The notes beneath the pieces were generated by a model. The model searched no databases, was not told the DNA's origin, and saw nothing but the letters and a program-made list of their open reading frames with translations. From Acidithiobacillus sp. (lineage in GTDB: Bacteria; Pseudomonadota; Gammaproteobacteria; Acidithiobacillales; Acidithiobacillaceae), in contig NZ_DAHVHY010000002.1 in NCBI RefSeq assembly GCF_027322205.1, positions 48,072 through 89,074 on the forward strand: DNA of 41,003 bases. The letters run 5' to 3'. The position numbers were made by a program, and so were the translations under genes. Every line of letters starts with the position of its first letter. Positions within the stretch are counted from its first letter, which is position 1. Positions 35,636-41,003 of the stretch are shown one piece after another.

Positions 35636-36205
35636 ATGACGGTATCGGCAGTTCTACTGTTGGCAGTGTTATCCTTATGGATATTGCTAGAGTTGTATCT
35701 GGAATATTTTTTCCGGTCCCCCATGAATGCGAATAAACAAGACGGTGGATCTTCAAAAATATTCAACGTCGTGATTTTTTCCAGTGTCGGAAGCTGGGCT
35801 TGTATGGTAGCGGCAGAAGTCCGCCATGAGCCACATATTGCCCTATATCTGCCGCGGGTGGGTTGTTCGTTGCTGATGGCGGGATTGCTGCTGAGATCGT
35901 ATGCGGTTATGACGTTAAGGAGATATTTCACTGTGGATCTGGCTATCCAGCCCGGACATCGACTGATCCGGCACGGACCGTACCGCATGGTGCGCCATCC
36001 TTCCTACACGGGAGCACTCCTGTGTTTTTCCGGGTTGGCATTGTCGTTTGGTTACTGGGCCACAGCGATCATGATCATTCTTCCCGTCATTTCGATCTAT
36101 CTCTGGAGAATCGCCAAAGAAGAACACATACTGACGGATGCGTTCGGACCCGCTTATCAAGAATACCGCTATCACACATACCGGCTCATTCCAGGGATCA
36201 TTTAA
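35636..36205 (+). CDS. Isoprenylcysteine carboxyl methyltransferase / phospholipid methyltransferase family membrane protein
   Basis: 189 residues, about four to five membrane helices. The first is right at the N-terminus (VSAVLLLAVLSLWILLELYL). The SAM-binding C-terminal signature of the ICMT/PEMT family is present: HRLIRHGPYRMVRHPSYTG, then EEHILTDAFGPAYQEYRYHT ending RLIPGI. In bacteria such proteins methylate lipids or unknown small substrates; no prenylated protein is expected. There is no operon partner close by. Confidence 0.85.
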   Translation: MTVSAVLLLAVLSLWILLELYLEYFFRSPMNANKQDGGSSKIFNVVIFSSVGSWACMVAAEVRHEPHIALYLPRVGCSLLMAGLLLRSYAVMTLRRYFTVDLAIQPGHRLIRHGPYRMVRHPSYTGALLCFSGLALSFGYWATAIMIILPVISIYLWRIAKEEHILTDAFGPAYQEYRYHTYRLIPGII

Positions 36206-36336
36206 CTGGTTCACCGGTTTGTCGCTGCAGACGAATCTCTGACCTCATAAGGAAGCAATACGCTTGTCCATTCCACGGATATACTTTCGGAGCGCCGCTA
36301 AGTGGCTCCCGAAAAACTCTGAGGCGTGCCAATTTT

Positions 36337-36771
36337 ATGGAACATGCCATTGACAACCAGGAGTACCATCATCACGTCGCCGTGCGGTGTATGTTGCTGG
36401 GCTTGCTCTTCTTCGCTTCGTCAGGGCTGGAAGCCGCCCCCATTTATCGTTGGATTTCCCCACGGGGTGTCGTCAACTACGGCGGGCATCCTCCTGCGCG
36501 TGGCAGCAGGATCACCGTTCTCCGTGCTTCAAACTCAACGCTTCCCGTGCCGCCGAGAGCCGTTCTTTCGCGTCCACCGATAACGCCTTCCTCAAGTCGT
36601 TCAACAGGACAACGGCGTAATCAGCAGCAGACTCAACGCTTGATTATGCGTCTAAACTTGCTTTCTGCCCTGCAAAATCAGCGAAACAGGAGTGTGGGGA
36701 GGAAACGCCCGCCCCACAGAGCTTTTGCGCTCCCGTACTCCGTGCGACGCAGGGCCGGGATGGCCCCGTAG
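36337..36771 (+). CDS. DUF4124-type secreted protein with odd C-terminus
   Basis: 144 residues from the ATG at 36337. A hydrophobic signal segment (MLLGLLFFASSGLEAAP, internal start possible at that Met) is followed by a short DUF4124 core: IYRWISPRGVVNYGGHPP, then ITVL. The rest is Ser/Pro/Arg/Gln-rich, and the last 30 residues (from RSVGRKRPPHR) are strongly basic and unlike a natural domain end. A hairpin (TGTGGGG/CCCCACA, 36693-36718) falls inside this tail. The C-terminus may be a fusion to unrelated DNA. Function unknown; periplasmic. Confidence 0.65.
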   Translation: MEHAIDNQEYHHHVAVRCMLLGLLFFASSGLEAAPIYRWISPRGVVNYGGHPPARGSRITVLRASNSTLPVPPRAVLSRPPITPSSSRSTGQRRNQQQTQRLIMRLNLLSALQNQRNRSVGRKRPPHRAFALPYSVRRRAGMAP

Positions 36772-37112
36772 GCTGGATCGCAAACAGATAGTGATTGTGG
36801 GCAAGACACCAACAAACAGGCTGATGCTGCCAATTCCCGGTGGTACGTGGCTGGATTGGTCAGGGCATAGAGCCCCTCCATCCCGACTGGATTTGGCGGC
36901 GGCTCTTGGAGTATGCGCATTACAAAAGTGGTATATCAAATCCAAGCAGTAATGAAGTTAAATATTTTGTTGCTGAGCAAAGAAAGCGCATTGCATGATG
37001 CCTTCTTGGTAGTCTGGAACCATTATCTTGTTGCGGTGTATGATTATTATTGCCTTCGCCAGTGATTTTCATTCAATGATAGGAGCGGCCTCCTTTACCC
37101 GAGAGAAAGATT
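36772..37112. other. Intergenic stretch with no supported gene
   Basis: From about 36690 to 36950 overlapping frames are open on both strands, which suggests unusual base composition or inserted DNA rather than a gene. None shows a domain or ribosome-binding site. The last 160 bases are AT-rich and presumably carry the promoter of the EamA gene. Confidence 0.4.
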
Positions 37113-37976
37113 ATGTCATTCCGAATCCTTGTTCTTACCATTTTGGTGTTAATCGGTATGGCTGGAAACAGTCTATTGGCTCGCGCAGCCCTTGGTGGGC
37201 ATTTGATAGGCCCTTTGCCATTTACTGTAATTCGCCTGGTTAGTGGTTTTATCATGCTGTTACTTCTGGCATTGATCGCCCGGGTGCGTCCACGCCTATC
37301 CCACATATTAATGCCAGTTATGCTGTTGCTCTATGCGCTTGCATTTGCATATGGATATTTACAGCTCGGGGCAGCTACTGGCACGCTATTCCTATTTTTT
37401 GCCATTCAGGCCACCATATTGTGTTGGGAGATTTTTAAGGGTTATCGACTCTCAGCCTGGCAATGGCTAGGGAGCGGCCTTTCCTTATGGGGCCTTTGGA
37501 TTTTAATTGGAGGAATCAGCAGGCTACCAGATATTATCGGAATAGTTCTGATGATTATTGCTGGTATATCTTGGGGATTATACTCAATGTTGGGTAAAAA
37601 CATAACTGACTCACTGGCCGTCACCACTGCAAATTTCATTTGGTCAGGCTTGGCTGTACTCATTATTTTCGTCGTCGTAGATATATTTGATCTTGGTGGT
37701 CGAGAATCAATATACATTAGCATGTCCGGTTTATACTATGCTTTAGTGGTCGGTGCAATCACTTCTGCGTTGGTGTACGTGGTTTGGTATATGCTGGTAC
37801 AAGAGCTTTCGGGGGTCACAAGTGCCTCCGTACAAATGGCTGTGCCCGTGGTGGTAATTCTGGGATCCGCTCCTTTGCTTGGTGAACAGGTTACCAATCA
37901 TTTGTTAATAGGCGGAGCAATTATGATATCTGGCTTCTTTTTTGTTACCCTGACGAAGCATTTGCGAAAGCGTTAA
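37113..37976 (+). CDS. EamA/DMT-family transporter
   Basis: 287 residues with about ten membrane helices in two EamA halves. The second half has the usual ISWGLYSMLGKN and the end SAPLLGEQVTNHLLIGGAIM. These are drug/metabolite exporters or importers with unknown substrate here. Codon use is AT-richer than in the rest of the window (many ATA, TTA, AAT codons), and both flanks are long non-coding stretches. That is consistent with acquisition by transfer. A weak GAGAG sequence precedes the ATG. Confidence 0.9.
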   Translation: MSFRILVLTILVLIGMAGNSLLARAALGGHLIGPLPFTVIRLVSGFIMLLLLALIARVRPRLSHILMPVMLLLYALAFAYGYLQLGAATGTLFLFFAIQATILCWEIFKGYRLSAWQWLGSGLSLWGLWILIGGISRLPDIIGIVLMIIAGISWGLYSMLGKNITDSLAVTTANFIWSGLAVLIIFVVVDIFDLGGRESIYISMSGLYYALVVGAITSALVYVVWYMLVQELSGVTSASVQMAVPVVVILGSAPLLGEQVTNHLLIGGAIMISGFFFVTLTKHLRKR

Positions 37977-38668
37977 CATGTGCCCATGATAGTAAGCCTG
38001 TTGTAGTGTTTTTACCGATCAATATGATGTTAAATTTTTTACAGAATACTTTAATCGGCCACCATTAAAATGGCCAGATACCCTACCTCCAATATTGCAG
38101 GGGCCAGCAACATGAGTCCCCTTTCGTTTCCTTGGTACGGTGGACCATAATAATAGTAGTGATATCGATCTATAATTGGTGGATCTGGTATGCCCGGCGG
38201 GCTTTCATGGAGTCCCAGCGGGAGGCTGTCACCAGTCGGCAGGTTCCATTCAGCACTTGGCGCGCCGAGCGGTGTTATATCTAACCCCCACGGGAATCTC
38301 TCTGGAGGTTGGGACGCATAACGCGTAGGTAGCGTATCGTATATGGGTGCATGGGTGCCAGCCCGTGCTTTTTCTTTACGATCATCCGAGCTAACATGAT
38401 TTTGACATTCGTGTTTGCCATGCCTCCTCTTGGATTTCCGACACTGAGACCGCGATCAAGTCGATCTTTGGACATCAGGTGGGTCACCATGCTGATCTCG
38501 TAGCCGTTGTTCCACACCTAAGTCTGCGAGCGTTTGCTTATGCTGCGATCTGTGGTATTTGGCACAGGAGAAATTAGTGCTACCATGTTGAGGCCGTTTG
38601 CGCTATACCATCTACGTCAGTTACTGACGCTGTCATCTCGTGAAACCTACGTAAGGAGAGTTTAAAAC
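37977..38668. other. Non-coding stretch with a degraded open frame
   Basis: A 692-base gap. It contains the startless minus-strand frame described at 38051-38455, and a competing minus-strand frame 38281-38517 (GTG start, 78 codons) with no recognised domain. Directly ahead of 38669 lie AAGGAGAG and the lipoprotein promoter region. No terminator or RNA gene is recognised. Confidence 0.4.
38051..38455 (-). pseudogene. Possible gene remnant: 134 open codons without a start
   Basis: After a TGA (38458-38456) the frame is open to TAA at 38053-38051. It has no ATG, GTG or TTG until 22 codons before the end. The product is Pro/Tyr-rich (APIYDTLPTRYASQPPERF, HESPPGIPDPPIIDRYHYY) and ends in a hydrophobic helix (LMLLAPAILEVGYLAILMV). 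Reading through the TGA extends it by 47 codons. This pattern fits a decayed exported protein, but chance cannot be excluded. Confidence 0.3.
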
Positions 38669-38944
38669 ATGTTGGATATTACCAAGATTAAGCCTGCTGC
38701 CCGGATCATCCTCGTTGCCAGTGCCATCGCGCTTGCCTCAGCGTGTGCCAAAAAGGAAGACACCACTGCTGCTTCTGACAGCAGTGCCACCACCACCACC
38801 GAATCTGCTGCCCCGGCGACGACCACCACGGACAGCAGCAGTGCTACTATGCCGATGGAATCTGCTGCGCCTGACGCCAGTACCGCCAGCGGCGATTCTT
38901 CTGATGCGGCTTCTGGTACGAGTTCGGATTCTTCTACTGACTAA
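38669..38944 (+). CDS. Small low-complexity lipoprotein
   Basis: 91 residues. Signal peptide MLDITKIKPAARIILVASAIA with lipobox ASAC (Cys26), then KKED and a Thr/Ser/Ala/Asp-rich acidic tail with two near-repeats (SSATTTTESAAPATTTTDSS, and MESAAPDAS). The mature protein is predicted disordered and anchored to a membrane by lipid. AAGGAGAG lies 8 bases ahead of the ATG. Function unknown; possibly an envelope stress or surface spacer lipoprotein. Confidence 0.8.
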   Translation: MLDITKIKPAARIILVASAIALASACAKKEDTTAASDSSATTTTESAAPATTTTDSSSATMPMESAAPDASTASGDSSDAASGTSSDSSTD

Positions 38945-39111
38945 ATTCACTACTTGGGTAGTTCAAAACTAGAACACTTTAGAAGTCATGACGAATGTCA
39001 GAAATTTTAGTCTAGTCATACGTCTTCTCGTGCTCGCCAGAGTCCACTACCGCGTCGAGTGACAGTTCGACTATGCGCAGTGGCCAGGGTTTTGGATCCA
39101 CCCAGAGTGAT

Positions 39112-39143
39112 GACGACACGGGAGCCACTACTACCGTGTCGTC
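39112..39143. repeat. Perfect 10-bp inverted repeat
   Basis: GACGACACGG (39112-39121) and CCGTGTCGTC (39134-39143) with a 12-base loop. No T-run on either side, so not a terminator. It sits in the 559-base gap between the lipoprotein and the MFS gene, and may be an operator or part of a structured transcript. Confidence 0.55.
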
Positions 39144-39368
39144 GGGTTTCGCTGTACAGGGGGACGTTTTGTTGAAGAAGTAGCAGCGACTACTACTGTC
39201 ACGATGAAACACCAGATTAGATGGCCGAAGCGGGGTTTTTGGCAGAGGCGGAGGGTTGTTTGCCTGCCAGCAAGTCACTGCCAGAATGAGTGGCAAAATG
39301 TTGAGCTACACTATCGAGCGCGGCATGTCTGGCATGTGGGAGTCTGTACCGCCGCAGCAGTGCTTACC

Positions 39369-39456
39369 CCGACGGAAACTGAAAAGTCGGTTTCATGGGT
39401 GTTGGTACAAAAAAAGCTCGTCACACCCCCAAAAACTGCTTAATGGGTTTTTTGGG
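39369..39456 (+). ncRNA. Candidate structured leader or small RNA upstream of the MFS gene
   Basis: A series of hairpins leads to a strong terminator: CCGAC/GTCGG (39369-39373 with 39386-39390), an alternative GAAAC/GTTTC (39375-39379 with 39390-39394), GGGTGT/ACACCC (39397-39402 with 39423-39428), and CCCAAAAA/TTTTTGGG (39428-39435 with 39449-39456). The first two overlap at one base and the last two at another, so they could switch. No known riboswitch class is recognised. Confidence 0.35.
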
Positions 39457-39464
39457 CCATTTAG

Positions 39465-39488
39465 ACCCCCGCGTTGCGGGGGTTTTTT
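39465..39488 (+). terminator. Strong rho-independent terminator 16 bases before the MFS start
   Basis: CCCCCGC-GTT-GCGGGGG (39466-39472 with 39476-39482) followed by TTTTTT (39483-39488), with A39465 pairing into the run. Reading on the plus strand it has no plus-strand gene within 500 bases upstream. It therefore either ends an unannotated transcript or acts as an attenuator for the MFS gene. Confidence 0.9.
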
Positions 39489-39503
39489 ATATCCGGATGA
39501 ATC

Positions 39504-40709
39504 TTGAGAGAAAAGTTTAAAACATTCAGATGGATTGTCAGCACCTATTACGCGGAAGGATTGCCATATTCGCTGGTGCAACAGGTCTCCGTGCAGTTTT
39601 TTACCTATGCCGGGGCCAGTTTGCAGGTCATTGGACTGCTCTCTTTTTTCGGTCTGCCCTGGAACATCAAGCTATTCTGGAGTCCGTTAATCGACCTTTT
39701 TGCCAACAAAAAGCGTTGGTTGGTGGTGATGGAAATCATCTTGGGTGCCGTGGCAGCTTTGTTGGTCTGGCCCGCGCAACACCTGGATCTGGATCTTGCT
39801 GCTAAAATCTTTGTGTTAATGGCCTTTATGTCTGCCACCCATGACATGTCCGTAGATGGTTATTATATTCAGATACTTAATTCGTCCGATCAAGCTGCAT
39901 TTTCCGGACTGCGGGTCGCCGCCTATCGGGTAGCCATGTTGGTAGGAAATGGTGCCCTCGTTATCCTCGCTGGATGGGCGTCCTGGACCATTTGTTTTTT
40001 AACCGCAGCAGCGATGATGTGGGGATTGGCAGCTTTTCATCAGCGCGTACTTCCACCACCAGTGGCTACGAGCCATCAGGGGCAACGCTGGCGCGCAGTG
40101 CGCGAAGCCCTTTCGACCTATATGCAGCAACCAGGAATCGTTTGGGCCCTGGCCTTTATCCTGCTTTTTCGTGCTGGTGACGCCATGATGTTTGCAATGG
40201 TGACACCATTCCTTAACCATTTGGGTTATGGCTTGGTAGCACGTGGCATTCTCACCGGCACGGTAGGTACCGTGACGGGTATTGGGGGTGCATTGCTGGG
40301 GGGTATCATCATATCTCGAGGAGGATTACGCCGCGCTCTATTTCCACTGACTTTTATCCAGTCTCTGGCGATACCTGCCTATGCGTGGCTAGCCTGGGCG
40401 ATGCCTTCTGTCTGGTGGGTCGGCATTACGGTGGCCTTTGAGCAGGTGGCGGCTGGTCTCGGCACCGCCGTTTTGATGGTTTTTCTTATGCAGCGCTGCC
40501 AGGGCGACTATCAGGCGATGCACTTCGCTATTGGCTCCGCCCTGATGTCTGTAGCAGCCACCGTCGTCGGTGGGTTTAGCGGCTTTCTTGCGGCACGGGT
40601 GGGATTTGTGGAATTCTTTTTACTGGCATTTGCTGCGGCACTGCCCAGTTTGTGGTTAGCGCTACGTATGCCCATGGCCTTGTTTAAAGATTACCAAGAA
40701 TCCCCATAG
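39504..40709 (+). CDS. AmpG-like major facilitator permease
   Basis: 401 residues, about twelve membrane helices, cytoplasmic membrane. The N-terminal part (STYYAEGLPYSLV, then FFGLPWNIKLFWSPLID) and ATHDMSVDGYYIQIL match the AmpG / PAT subgroup, which imports muropeptides or acetyl-CoA-type solutes. The later half has GYGLVARGILTGTVGTV. The start is TTG at 39504 with GGATG ahead; an ATG at 39498 is out of frame and soon stops. The substrate is not certain. It lies directly behind a terminator hairpin and so may be regulated by attenuation. Confidence 0.85.
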   Translation: MREKFKTFRWIVSTYYAEGLPYSLVQQVSVQFFTYAGASLQVIGLLSFFGLPWNIKLFWSPLIDLFANKKRWLVVMEIILGAVAALLVWPAQHLDLDLAAKIFVLMAFMSATHDMSVDGYYIQILNSSDQAAFSGLRVAAYRVAMLVGNGALVILAGWASWTICFLTAAAMMWGLAAFHQRVLPPPVATSHQGQRWRAVREALSTYMQQPGIVWALAFILLFRAGDAMMFAMVTPFLNHLGYGLVARGILTGTVGTVTGIGGALLGGIIISRGGLRRALFPLTFIQSLAIPAYAWLAWAMPSVWWVGITVAFEQVAAGLGTAVLMVFLMQRCQGDYQAMHFAIGSALMSVAATVVGGFSGFLAARVGFVEFFLLAFAAALPSLWLALRMPMALFKDYQESP

Positions 40710-40940
40710 AGGAGGGGTCAAACTGAGTATTGGCCTTTTTACCCAGACGGTTGACGGGCTAACAGCCGCTTTTCAGGTCATGAAACAGGAAGTGCAACTT
40801 ATATGTTGTGCACCCCCGAGTTCGACAGTTCATTGGCAAAAATCGTCAATTTCGTAATGCCGCCCCAGCATTCATAGGGGTTTCAGCGCCTGTTTTCTAA
40901 AACTTCTGTGGTGGCACGTGTTATCACTTATGCTCTTTTA
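40710..40940. other. Intergenic region before the insertion sequence
   Basis: No gene is seen. A weak hairpin GGGCT-AAC-AGCC followed by CTTTT (about 40756-40773) may end the MFS transcript. The left end of the insertion sequence probably lies between here and 40940, but its inverted repeat cannot be fixed without the other end. Confidence 0.35.
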
Positions 40941-40968
40941 TTGACATGCCTATGAACGCTGATAAAGT
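40941..40968 (+). promoter_or_regulatory. Promoter of the transposase gene
   Basis: TTGACA (40941-40946), 16-base spacer, TAAAGT (40963-40968). The transposase ATG lies only 6 bases beyond the -10 box, at the expected transcription start, and no ribosome-binding site is seen. A leaderless mRNA is therefore likely. Confidence 0.55.
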
Positions 40969-40974
40969 GGCGGC

Positions 40975-41003
40975 ATGCACGTGAAGATAACCACCTCCGG
41001 CAG
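40975..41003 (+). CDS. Transposase, IS1634-like, first nine codons only
   Basis: The window ends after MHVKITTSG. This start resembles the N-terminus of IS1634-family DDE transposases (M-x-V-R/K-I-T-T-S-G-S-R-R...). It is recognised from the short motif only, so the family is tentative. A consensus-like promoter immediately ahead supports a real gene start. Confidence 0.45.

Noticed and set aside
36286-36313. TTCGG-AGC/GCT-C-CCGAA imperfect hairpin as a terminator of the methyltransferase gene
   Set aside because: A bulged stem with A residues rather than T residues after it on the plus strand.
39012-39296. 94-codon minus-strand frame that starts with a signal-like PLILAVTC
   Set aside because: TTG start with no Shine-Dalgarno sequence, imperfect lipobox and no domain; the underlying DNA is dominated by a perfect inverted repeat.

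Overview
The window looks like a chromosomal segment of a motile, autotrophic proteobacterium, most probably of the class Acidithiobacillia. That placement rests on gene content and order (hfq-hflX-hflK-hflC-hisZ-purA, ppc, polyphosphate genes, and a polar-flagellum-type set of motility genes with sigma-54-type promoters). It is an inference from recognised families, not from a database match. No tRNA, rRNA or CRISPR array was seen.

Left part (1-15.4 kb, mostly minus strand). A tight minus-strand operon runs folD > ppk1 > parA-like > CYTH/CHAD, with an ATGA overlap, a 12-base gap and a 17-base overlap. It joins polyphosphate synthesis to a positioning-type ATPase and a polyphosphate-binding domain protein. 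Next comes a complete RND efflux operon (outer-membrane lipoprotein, periplasmic adaptor, inner-membrane pump). It reads from a promoter overlapped by a TetR-type palindrome and ends at a strong hairpin terminator. Divergent from it is a secreted/membrane TPR protein with its own terminator, followed by a ppc-maf pair on the minus strand.

Central housekeeping block (15.7-21.9 kb, plus strand). hfq, hflX, hflK, hflC, hisZ and purA form a compact, largely overlapping operon: RNA chaperone, ribosome-associated GTPase, FtsH-modulating membrane pair, histidine-pathway regulatory subunit and adenylosuccinate synthetase.

Motility and chemotaxis block (21.9-34.6 kb). The minus strand carries motD and a SPOR protein, then cheY, cheZ, cheA, a minimal receptor-like coiled coil, a diiron ODP-type metallo-beta-lactamase-fold protein, a 57-residue ORF, cheV, a soluble CZB (zinc-binding) receptor and a small two-helix membrane protein. 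A YcgR-like PilZ protein is divergent from motD. Then fliW, csrA, flgN, flgM and flgA lie on the minus strand. Sequences matching the sigma-54 -24/-12 pattern (GG-N10-GC) precede motD, cheY and flgA, and also a plus-strand pair made of a 55-residue peptide and a GNAT acetyltransferase. The most intriguing proposal here is a dedicated cytoplasmic Fe/O2 (ODP) plus zinc/redox (CZB) sensory branch wired to CheA. No cheR, cheB, cheW or motA/motC is present in the window.

Right part (35-41 kb, plus strand) is looser and accessory-like. It holds an isoprenylcysteine-methyltransferase-family membrane protein, a DUF4124 protein, an AT-richer EamA transporter, a non-coding stretch with a decayed open frame, a Ser/Thr/Ala-rich lipoprotein, a hairpin-rich leader or small-RNA candidate ending in a strong terminator, an AmpG-like MFS permease, and the first codons of an insertion-sequence transposase at the edge.
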